From Amycolatopsis acidiphila (GTDB lineage: Bacteria > Actinomycetota > Actinomycetes > Mycobacteriales > Pseudonocardiaceae), in NCBI RefSeq assembly GCF_021391495.1, contig NZ_CP090063.1, forward strand, positions 4,898,001-4,962,000: DNA of 64,000 nucleotides, given 5' to 3'. A program made the translations under genes and the position numbers. The first letter of the stretch is position 1, and every line of letters begins with the position of its first letter. This document shows, in pieces, positions 57,669 to 64,000 of this stretch. The notes beneath the pieces were generated by a model. The model was not told the DNA's origin. It worked only from the letters and a program-made list of their open reading frames with translations, and searched no databases.

Positions 57669-58114
57669 GAGGGTTGGGGATTGATCCGCTGCTGGTCGAA
57701 GAGGCTGTGCCGGGGCGTGGTGGACAGGTAGGTGCCGACCCGCTGGACCACCTGGTTCATCTCGTAGGCCACCATGCCCATGTTCGCGGTCTCGGACGTC
57801 AGCAGGGCCAGGCAGGCGTTCTCCCCGGCCGAGGTGACGAACAGGACCGCCCGGTCCAGCTCGATGACGGTCTGCCGCACGCCCCCGCCGTCGAAGTGGT
57901 TACCCGCGCCGCGGGCGAGGCTCTGCAACGCCGAGGCCATGGCCGAGAAGTGCTCCGCGTCCTCAGTGGACATGGCGGTCGACTGGCCGAGGAGCAGGCC
58001 GTCGGTCGACAGCACCACGGCGTGGCGGACGCCCGCCAGCCGTTGCACGAGATCGTCGAGGAGCCAATCCAGCTTGCGGGTGTTGGTAGTCGCCATAACC
58101 TTCTCGTTCGTCAT
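57665..58114 (-). CDS. cvnB: conservon roadblock/LC7 protein (CvnB type)
   Basis: A 149-residue roadblock/LC7 domain protein: LDWLLDDLVQRLAGVRHAVVLS, DGLLLGQSTAM, then AVLFVTSAGENACLALLTSE and MVAYEMNQVVQRVG. Such proteins regulate the conservon GTPase, like GTPase-activating or exchange partners in other systems (family knowledge). A second in-frame Met lies six residues after the first. It overlaps the kinase stop and the DUF742 start by four bases each. Confidence 0.92.
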   Translation of the reverse strand: MTNEKVMATTNTRKLDWLLDDLVQRLAGVRHAVVLSTDGLLLGQSTAMSTEDAEHFSAMASALQSLARGAGNHFDGGGVRQTVIELDRAVLFVTSAGENACLALLTSETANMGMVAYEMNQVVQRVGTYLSTTPRHSLFDQQRINPQPS

Positions 58115-60534
58115 GCTCGTGGATCCTGGTTGAACAGTTCTGCTTCGGGGCGTGCCTGGCGGCCCTGGCGGGTGCCGCTTTCGATGGCGGACAGCAGATC
58201 CCTCGCCTGCTCGGCGGACCGGGGCCGCTCGGCGTCGGCCCGCTGCTCGCGGGGTGCGGGCGGCCGCGCCGCGTGCAGCGGCCCGGTAGCGGCCAGCTGA
58301 GGCGCGAGGCTCGCCTGGCGCCGACGGCGGGGCAGCACGGGCCGGTCGTCGGTGGGCCGCGGGTCCGGCCGGCCGCGCACGGCCGGTTCCGGATGGGCAC
58401 GGGCCGCGGGACGCGGTGGCGGGGGTTCATGGCGTGCGGGGGGTTCCGGCACGGGCGGGGTCATGGGCGGCTCCTCACTCGGCCAGGTCGCGACCATGGT
58501 GCCGGCTCCCGCGGCGTCGGTCCGGCCCGCGCGGGTGGACTGTGCGGCGTCGTCGGAGATGCTCGGGCGCCGGCGGCGCGCGCGCCCCACGCTCTCCGTG
58601 CGCTCGGTGGTACTCATCGGCGCTTCCACGGCGATCAGGCTGGACGGGATGAGCACGATGGCGCGGATGCCGCCGTAGTCCGAGTCGACCAGGCGCACGG
58701 CGGCGTCGTTGCGGTTGGCCAGCTGCGCGACCACGAACATGCCGAGCCGGGAGTCGCTGGACAGCGTCGTGACACTGAAGTCCGGCGGGTTGCGCAGGGT
58801 CTCGTTGACCCGTGCCAGCTCCTCGGGGGGCATGCCGAGGCCCTGGTCGGTGATCTCCACGACGACGCCCTTGCCGACGATGTTCCCGGTGACCTCGACG
58901 CGGGACTCCGGCGGGGAGAACGACGTCGCGTTGTCCACCAGTTCGGCCAGCAGGTGGATGAGGTCGGCGACCACGCTGCCGACGATGGAGACCTCGGGCA
59001 GCCGGGCCGTGCGGACCCGGGCGTAGTCCTCGGTCTCGGCGACCGCGCCGCGGACCAGTTCCACGAGTGGCACCGGGTTTCGCCAGCGGCGGCCCGGCTG
59101 TTCGCCGCCGAGGATGATCAGGTTCTCCGCGTTGCGGCGTTCGCGGGTGGCGAGGTGGTCGAGCTGGAAGAGCATGTCCAGCTGCTCGGGGTCCTCCTGC
59201 TTGTACTCGGCCTTGTCGAGGATCTCCAGCTGGCGGTGCACCACGATCTGGCTGCGGTGCGCGATGTTCAGGAACACCGCGTTGACGCCCTCGCGGGTCT
59301 TGGCCTCCGTCACCGCCGCCGCGACGGCGGCGTGCTGCGCCCGGTTGAACGCCTCGGCGACCTGGCCGATCTCGTCCGAGCCGTAGTCCAGCGGCGTCGC
59401 CTCGGCCGCCAGGTCGACCGACTCGCCGTCGCGCAGCCGGTCCATGATGTCGGGCAGCCGCTCGTCGGCGAGTGCGAGGGTCTCCCCGCGCAGCCGCTTG
59501 AGGCGGCCGATGAACCTGCTGGAGAGCCGCAGCGTGATCAGGAACGCCACGATCGCGATCACCAGCACGGCGACGCCGCCCCAGATCGAGTTGGTCGCGG
59601 TCTTGCTCCCGTTGTCGTAGGCGAACTGCTCGGCGTACTTGTGGTGCGAACGCCACAGGTCGAGCAGCTGACCGCTCACCGTGGTCGCCGCGTTCTGCCA
59701 GTCGGGCACGCCGAGCGGCAGCGCCGGGACGTTGCGCGCGCCGACCGGTGCCGTGCCACGCTGTCCGATCGCGCTTTCCATCGCGCTCAGCTGCTGCCAC
59801 GCGGGGCTGGCCGCGAGTGCCTGGAACCGGGCCTGCTCGTCCGGGGTGAGCGTGGGCAGGAGGTTCTGGATCTGGGTGCGGTACGCGCCGACCTGGTAGG
59901 TGTATTCCTGCAGCTGCGCGGCGGTCAGCCCGCCGCTGCTGATCGCGGACGCGGCGAGTGCGTTGCTCCGTGACATCGACTCCGCGACCTGGAACAACGC
60001 CGTCGCCGTGGCTTCCTCGGACGCCGTCCCGGAATCCGGCGCGCTGCGGGAGACGCCCTGCATACCGATCGAGACGACGCTGAGCAGCTGGTTGAAGAAC
60101 GAGTAGGTGTCCGCCACCGGCACGACACCCGCGTCGATCCGCTGGCGCATCGCCGCGACCTGCTGCTTGAGCTGATCGAACATCGAGCTCGCGTTCGCCA
60201 TGGCCCCGGGGTTGAGCTTGGCGAGGACGTCGCCCGCCGCGCGAACGTCGGTGAGGGCGGTGTCGACCTTGGCTCGCTGCGCCGGCAGTGCTTGCGCGCT
60301 CTGCTGGTCGCCGCCGAGCTTCAGCAACGTCAGCCGGCGTTCCTCCTGGACCGTCTGGGCGAACGCGATGCCGGGGGTGGTGCCGCGGTCGACCTCGCCG
60401 GACCAGTCGCGCGCGTGCAGTCCCTGCGTCACCAGGTAGATCGCCGCACCGGCCCCGACTGCGAAAAGCGCCACACTCGGGATGAGCGCGATGGCCAGAA
60501 TACGGGCACGAACACTGAGCGTGGCCTTGAACAC
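58111..60534 (-). CDS. cvnA: conservon sensor histidine kinase-like protein with NIT domain (CvnA type)
   Basis: An 807-residue membrane sensor. The N-terminal membrane segment (ILAIALIPSVALFAVGAGAA) precedes an extracytoplasmic nitrate/nitrite-sensing-like helical domain. A second segment near residue 320 (SIWGGVAVLVIAIVAFLITL), a HAMP region and a dimerisation-like helix with NIAHRSQIVVHRQ follow. The HATPase domain comes next, with ELVDNATSFSPP (N box) and DQGLGMPPEEL (G box). The C-terminal 170 residues are Pro/Arg-rich and disordered. CvnA proteins signal to CvnB-D rather than to a classical response regulator. It leads the operon, with its promoter in the 60535-60623 gap. Confidence 0.91.
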   Translation of the reverse strand: MFKATLSVRARILAIALIPSVALFAVGAGAAIYLVTQGLHARDWSGEVDRGTTPGIAFAQTVQEERRLTLLKLGGDQQSAQALPAQRAKVDTALTDVRAAGDVLAKLNPGAMANASSMFDQLKQQVAAMRQRIDAGVVPVADTYSFFNQLLSVVSIGMQGVSRSAPDSGTASEEATATALFQVAESMSRSNALAASAISSGGLTAAQLQEYTYQVGAYRTQIQNLLPTLTPDEQARFQALAASPAWQQLSAMESAIGQRGTAPVGARNVPALPLGVPDWQNAATTVSGQLLDLWRSHHKYAEQFAYDNGSKTATNSIWGGVAVLVIAIVAFLITLRLSSRFIGRLKRLRGETLALADERLPDIMDRLRDGESVDLAAEATPLDYGSDEIGQVAEAFNRAQHAAVAAAVTEAKTREGVNAVFLNIAHRSQIVVHRQLEILDKAEYKQEDPEQLDMLFQLDHLATRERRNAENLIILGGEQPGRRWRNPVPLVELVRGAVAETEDYARVRTARLPEVSIVGSVVADLIHLLAELVDNATSFSPPESRVEVTGNIVGKGVVVEITDQGLGMPPEELARVNETLRNPPDFSVTTLSSDSRLGMFVVAQLANRNDAAVRLVDSDYGGIRAIVLIPSSLIAVEAPMSTTERTESVGRARRRRPSISDDAAQSTRAGRTDAAGAGTMVATWPSEEPPMTPPVPEPPARHEPPPPRPAARAHPEPAVRGRPDPRPTDDRPVLPRRRRQASLAPQLAATGPLHAARPPAPREQRADAERPRSAEQARDLLSAIESGTRQGRQARPEAELFNQDPRA

Positions 60535-60623
60535 CGGCGTACCGTACCGGAACTACCCCGGTCGGGTGAAGCGAATCAGGCAGATCTTTGCGGAGAAAAA
60601 GCTCAATGATTAAGCAGGGTGGC

Positions 60624-61385
60624 TCACGACAGCACGTCGAGCACCGTCTCCGCCGGATCGCTGATCATGTATTCGCTGACCTGGTCGAGGTGCCGTCGCC
60701 AGAAGGCGATCGCCTTGTCGGCGTCCTTGGCCCGGATGAGGTCGACGATCTTGGCGTGCGCCTTCTGCGTCGCCTTCACCGAGGGCTCCGCGCTGCCGTC
60801 GTCGCGGTGCGCGTTGATGAACGACTGGTTGTGCCGCTCGATGATGGAGAAGACCATGTCGACCAGGACGATCATCGTCTGGTTGCCGGCGAGCTCGACC
60901 AGCAGGCGGTGGAACTGCAGGTCGTGCTTCTCGGCGAAGGCGATGGGGTCGCCGACGAGGTCTTCGCCCTCGACGAGGGCCCTCTCGAGCCGGCGCAGGT
61001 CCGCCGCCGAACGCTTCCGCGCCAGCGCCCCCACCGCCGTCGACTCCAGCGCCCCGCGGGCCTGGTGCAGGTCGGCCAGGGTGGCGCCGCGGTACTGCAG
61101 CAGCGTCCCGGCGTACCGGCCGGCCGCCGCCGCGTCCGGGACCAGGACGTGTGCGCCACCGCGGGCGCCACGGCGGATCTGGATGATCTGCTCGGACTCG
61201 AGGATCCGGAACGCCTCGCGCAGGGTGGGGCGGGACACGCCGAACTGGGCCATCAGGGCGCTTTCCGGCGGGAGGGCGTCACCCTCCTTCAGCTCACCGG
61301 TCACGATCTGCCGCCGCAGCTGCGCGGCGACCATCTCCCCGGCCTTGGGCACCCGGACGACGGTCGATTTGGGCGTCGCGACCAC
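60624..61385 (-). CDS. GntR-family regulator, FadR/FCD subgroup
   Basis: A 253-residue paralogue of the GntR at 26806-27606: the winged helix-turn-helix contains FGVSRPTLREAFRILESEQ, and the FCD domain has LQFHRLLVELAGNQ with a likely metal-binding His. The start is GTG 61385, preceded by GGGAGGGG. It is divergent from the mycofactocin-type SDR at 61595, the most likely target. The 209-bp spacer holds an unusually strong hairpin. Confidence 0.9.
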   Translation of the reverse strand: MVATPKSTVVRVPKAGEMVAAQLRRQIVTGELKEGDALPPESALMAQFGVSRPTLREAFRILESEQIIQIRRGARGGAHVLVPDAAAAGRYAGTLLQYRGATLADLHQARGALESTAVGALARKRSAADLRRLERALVEGEDLVGDPIAFAEKHDLQFHRLLVELAGNQTMIVLVDMVFSIIERHNQSFINAHRDDGSAEPSVKATQKAHAKIVDLIRAKDADKAIAFWRRHLDQVSEYMISDPAETVLDVLS

Positions 61386-61466
61386 GAGCCCCTCCCTTCA
61401 TCTGCTCAGTTCGTTCATTCTACTGATGGGACTTGCCCGCGCGCGGACGTCCTGGTATTCGCGCGC

Positions 61467-61498
61467 GTCCCGCGCCGCGGCGGGCGGCGGCGCGGGAC
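61467..61498. other. perfect 12-bp hairpin in a divergent leader
   Basis: GTCCCGCGCCGC (61467-61478) and GCGGCGCGGGAC (61487-61498) form a G+C-only-type stem with an 8-nt loop between the divergent GntR and SDR genes. It lies about 100 bp before the SDR start and about 80 bp before the GntR start. It could be an attenuator in the SDR leader, an insulator-type terminator between the divergent units, or a regulator site. Confidence 0.5.
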
Positions 61499-61594
61499 GG
61501 GGACGGACGTTGCGACGGGAGGCCATTCAGTGCATTATTTAAGCTCTTTCCGAGCTCGACGACCTGACGGAAGTGACGAAAGGGACTGCTGACC

Positions 61595-62431
61595 ATGGGA
61601 AAACTCGACGGCCGGGTCGTGTTCATCACCGGCGCCGCACGCGGGCAGGGCCGCTCGCACGCGGTGCGGTTCGCCGAGGAGGGCGCGGACGTCGTCGGCA
61701 TCGACATCTGCGCGGACATCGACGTCGTCCCCTACAAGCTCGGCACGGCGCAGGACCTCGCGGAGACCGCCCAGCTGGTGGAGAAGACCGGCCGGTCGAT
61801 GCTGACCCGCACGGTGGACGTGCGCGACAAGGCGGGTCTGCAGGCGGCCTTCGACGCCGGCGTGGAGCGCTTCGGCCACATCGACACCGTCATCGCCAAT
61901 GCCGGGGTGATCATGAGCAACACCAAGGAGCGCGACGCGGCGGAGGCGTTCCGGGTGGGCATCGACGTGATGCTCGTCGGCGTGTGGAACACGATCCAGG
62001 TGGCGCTGCCGCACCTGATCGAGCGCGGCAAGGCCGGCCACCACGGCAACATCATCGCGACCAGCTCGATGGCGGCGCTGCTCGGCATGGGCAACGGCAC
62101 CGGCGGCGACGACGCGTACGGGACGGCCAAGCTGGCGGTGATCGGCCTGGTCAAGCAGTACGCCAACTACCTCGCCCAGTACCACGTGCGGGTCAACGGC
62201 GTGGCGCCGACCAACTGCGCGACGCCGATGGTGACCGAGAACCCCGAGCTGTTCAACGTGATGGGCGCCTACCCGAACCTCGCGAACGCGATGCAGACGC
62301 TGCTGCCGGACGTGCCGATGATCGAGCCGCGCGACGTCAGCGAGGCGATGCTGTTCCTGCTGTCGGACTCCGGCCGCTACTTCACCGGCAGTGTTCTCAA
62401 CGTGGACGCCGGGATGGCCGTACGCCGCTGA
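61595..62431 (+). CDS. mycofactocin-coupled SDR-family oxidoreductase
   Basis: A 278-residue SDR with TGAARGQGRSHAVRFAEEGA, DICADIDVVPYKLGTAQDL, IANAGVIMS, ATSSMAALLGMG, then DAYGTAKLAV with the Tyr and Lys. The insertion after the second strand (PYKLGTAQDLAET) is the hallmark of mycofactocin-system SDRs, which hold NAD non-exchangeably and pass electrons to mycofactocin. It would oxidise an alcohol, here perhaps a ring or side-chain hydroxyl. The mycofactocin biosynthesis genes are not in the window and must lie elsewhere. It is probably repressed by the divergent GntR. Confidence 0.9.
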   Translation: MGKLDGRVVFITGAARGQGRSHAVRFAEEGADVVGIDICADIDVVPYKLGTAQDLAETAQLVEKTGRSMLTRTVDVRDKAGLQAAFDAGVERFGHIDTVIANAGVIMSNTKERDAAEAFRVGIDVMLVGVWNTIQVALPHLIERGKAGHHGNIIATSSMAALLGMGNGTGGDDAYGTAKLAVIGLVKQYANYLAQYHVRVNGVAPTNCATPMVTENPELFNVMGAYPNLANAMQTLLPDVPMIEPRDVSEAMLFLLSDSGRYFTGSVLNVDAGMAVRR

Positions 62432-62457
62432 ACCCGGCCGGGCGCACCGGCGCGCGA

Positions 62458-63438
62458 TCACCGTTCGATGGCGTCGACCAGACCCCATCGAACGGCGGTG
62501 GCGGCGTCGAGTGCCCGTCCGGACAGCGCCAGGTAGAGGGTGCGCCAGCGGCCGATGCGGCGGGGAAGGCTGACGGTGCCGCCCGCCCCCGGGACGAGAC
62601 CCATGCCGACTTCCGGCAGCCGGAAGGTCGCGTCCGGGTGGGCGGTCACCGTCCCGGCGAAGGCGGGAAGCTCCACTCCCGCCCCGACGCAGCTGCCCTG
62701 CAGCCGGACCTCGACCCGGTCGGCCAGCTGGTGCAGCAGGCGGCCGGCGCCACCGCGGGTGCGGACGAAGTGGGCGGTCGCCAGGTCCGGCGTCGTCCCG
62801 AACTCGTCGAGGTCACCGCCTGCCGAGAACACCGGGCCCGCGCCCCGCAGGAGCACTCGGTCGACCGTCTCGTCGAGCACGGCCAGCCGGAGCGCGTCGA
62901 CGAGCGCGTCCCGGACCTCGCGGCCGTAGGCGTTGCGCCGTTCAGGCCGGTTGAGGGTGATCTCCAGCAGCCCACCCGCCCGCTCGACGAGCACCGGATC
63001 GCGGGCCGGCGGCGGCAGCGGCCGCGGACCACGCTTGATGAGCCAGCGCTTGAACTCGGGCCCGCCCAGCAGCGTCGAGTACGCGAAGGACTCGACATCG
63101 AGCGCCGCGGGCACCGGGAGCCCGTCCGCGCGCAGTACCTGGGCCAGCACCAGCGCGGCCCGCGGGTTCGCCTCGGCGGCGGCCTGGAGCAGCTCGGCGT
63201 CGGCGACCGGATCGGCGGAACGGACGGAATGGACGTCGTCGGCGGCGTCGAGCGGTACCAGGGTCAGGTCCAGTGCCGCGGCCCGCTCCCGGCTCGTCGC
63301 CGCCGGCTCCCCGGTCCCGACGCCGACGCGGATGCGGTCGCTCGGGGGCATCGCCTCGGCGGGCGCGTCGAGATCGACGAGCAGCAACGGATCGGCGGGC
63401 CGGCCGTCGCCGTCGAGCACCACTTCGTCGAATTCCAT
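62458..63438 (-). CDS. enoyl-CoA hydratase/isomerase-family protein with N-terminal extension
   Basis: A 326-residue protein. Residues about 145-326 are crotonase-like: LNRPERRNAYG, FSAGGDLDEF, GSCVGAGVELPAF and FRLPEVGMGLVPGAGG with one catalytic Glu; the second Glu position appears to be Tyr (WRTLYLALSG). The first 140 residues are not crotonase sequence; they contain DPLLLVDLDAPAE, DLTLVPLDAADD and AALVLAQVL, suggesting a degenerate alpha/beta domain. Function is unclear; two-domain crotonases may be lyases or isomerases. It follows the partial amidohydrolase by 7 bp in one operon. Confidence 0.8.
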   Translation of the reverse strand: MEFDEVVLDGDGRPADPLLLVDLDAPAEAMPPSDRIRVGVGTGEPAATSRERAAALDLTLVPLDAADDVHSVRSADPVADAELLQAAAEANPRAALVLAQVLRADGLPVPAALDVESFAYSTLLGGPEFKRWLIKRGPRPLPPPARDPVLVERAGGLLEITLNRPERRNAYGREVRDALVDALRLAVLDETVDRVLLRGAGPVFSAGGDLDEFGTTPDLATAHFVRTRGGAGRLLHQLADRVEVRLQGSCVGAGVELPAFAGTVTAHPDATFRLPEVGMGLVPGAGGTVSLPRRIGRWRTLYLALSGRALDAATAVRWGLVDAIER

Positions 63439-63445
63439 AGCGGCG

Positions 63446-64000
63446 TCAGTCTATCCCGTCACCGCCGGCACCATGATCGGTGTCCCGAGTGGACAGTCCG
63501 GACCGGTACGCGACGACGCCCGCGCAGATGGTGGCCGCGACCTGGCGGGCGTCGGGCGCGGACAGTGCCCGCGCGAGCGGAACGTGCAGCAGGCACAGGT
63601 CGGCGGGCGCACCGGCGACGACGCGGCGGGGTGGTCCGCCCGGATCGGTCAGTGGTGCCAGCAGCCCGTCCAGCACCGTTCGGGCGGGCACCCGCTCCCC
63701 CGGCGTCAGGTCCCGCCGGATGGCGGCGGCGATGACCGACCACGGGTCTGGACTCGCGAAAGGCGCGTCGCTGCTGGGCGCCACCGGCACTCCGGCCTCG
63801 ATCAGGCTCGCGTAGCGGTACAGGTCCGCGTGGTCGGCGGCCGGGACGTCGCGCCGGTACTGGTCCCGCCGTTCGATGACGAACCCGGGCTGGGTCACCA
63901 CCACCAGCCCGAGCCCGGCCAGCAGCGGGATGGTGTCCCGCCCGATCAGCGCGCCGTGCTCGATCCGGTCACCGGGCAGCGTCCCGGTCTCGGCCAGCAC
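63446..64000 (-). CDS. amidohydrolase family protein (YtcJ-like), truncated by window edge
   Basis: The C-terminal 184 residues of a metal-dependent amidohydrolase; the N-terminus lies beyond base 64000. RIEHGALIG carries a metal-binding His, followed by LLAGLGLVVVTQPGF, and APSSDAPFASPDPW includes the expected catalytic Asp. The end has DLCLLHVPLARAL typical of the family's small beta domain. It is a different subgroup from the two ACMSD-like enzymes of the window. Substrates of this subgroup are diverse. It leads the operon with the extended crotonase. Confidence 0.8.
   Translation of the reverse strand: MLAETGTLPGDRIEHGALIGRDTIPLLAGLGLVVVTQPGFVIERRDQYRRDVPAADHADLYRYASLIEAGVPVAPSSDAPFASPDPWSVIAAAIRRDLTPGERVPARTVLDGLLAPLTDPGGPPRRVVAGAPADLCLLHVPLARALSAPDARQVAATICAGVVAYRSGLSTRDTDHGAGGDGID

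Noticed and set aside
1..64000. CRISPR arrays, tRNA or rRNA genes, insertion sequences, integrases, att sites
   Set aside because: No regularly spaced direct repeats, cloverleaf-like segments, transposase motifs or recombinase motifs were seen on either strand.
1..64000. KstR-type steroid operator
   Set aside because: I did not find a convincing palindrome of the AAC/GTT half-site type upstream of the Rieske, dehydrogenase or thiolase genes, so control by KstR cannot be claimed from the sequence.

Overview
The window reads as chromosome of a high-G+C actinomycete, probably a Pseudonocardiales or Mycobacteriales relative (inference, no marker gene present). Support comes from the strong G/C third-position bias, frequent GTG starts, GTGA/ATGA stop-start overlaps, Mce proteins with an MceG-type ATPase, F420/LLM-type flavin oxidoreductases, a mycofactocin-type dehydrogenase and a four-gene conservon (CvnA-D). 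No rRNA, tRNA, CRISPR array, insertion sequence or phage gene was seen. I count about 63 intact or edge-truncated genes and two broken ones.

Nearly everything outside the conservon looks like one catabolic island for a carboxylated, probably polycyclic or branched substrate. It holds five AMP-forming acyl-CoA ligases, five acyl-CoA dehydrogenase genes (one a tandem fusion of two dehydrogenases), five crotonase-fold enzymes, two hot-dog hydratase-like proteins, four SDRs, four thiolase-fold proteins plus a degenerate KAS-like one, two stand-alone DUF35 proteins, three CoA-transferase-type proteins, a Rieske oxygenase, two LLM flavin oxidoreductases, amidohydrolases and several TetR/GntR regulators. 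The toolkit resembles actinobacterial steroid or bile-acid side-chain degradation (KshA-like Rieske, FadE34-like fused dehydrogenase, thiolase-like/DUF35 pairs, Mce import), but the substrate cannot be fixed from sequence alone.

Layout. 1-4.4 kb: partial alpha/beta hydrolase, ligase with an NTF2-like protein, atypical SDR, TetR. 4.5-10.4 kb: Rieske oxygenase; operon Gfo/Idh - LLM - isochorismatase-like - LLM; divergent type III CoA-transferase/racemase. 10.5-16.9 kb: two paralogous TetRs, DUF35/thiolase-like pair, crotonase, flavodoxin-like reductase, amidohydrolase, MaoC. 17-23.7 kb: crotonase, MceG, hydrolase and an incomplete, apparently rearranged Mce locus. 23.8-29.2 kb: aldehyde dehydrogenase, CoA-transferase, GntR, amidohydrolase with a small partner. 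29.2-39.1 kb: two ligases, thiolase/DUF35, two SDRs, then a KAS-like/OB fusion, thiolase and acyl-CoA dehydrogenase operon. 39.2-41.1 kb: MFS transporter with a C-terminal regulatory-like tail. 41.1-52.9 kb: a long minus-strand beta-oxidation block. 53-56.7 kb: hot-dog protein, a truncated dehydrogenase, a tandem TetR, a small conserved protein, a thiolase stub and a crotonase. 56.7-60.5 kb: conservon. 60.6-64 kb: GntR, mycofactocin-type SDR, crotonase and a partial amidohydrolase.

In outline, the ligases would activate the acid, the dehydrogenases and hydratases would unsaturate and hydrate it, the SDRs would oxidise it, and the thiolases or thiolase-like/DUF35 pairs would cleave it. The Rieske and LLM enzymes would attack rings. 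Regulation looks modular. A 16-bp palindrome, consensus TTGACGAWANTGTCAA, sits in three divergent promoters in the first 16 kb. A different A+T-rich motif (AATATCTAYCTGA core) precedes three other operons.
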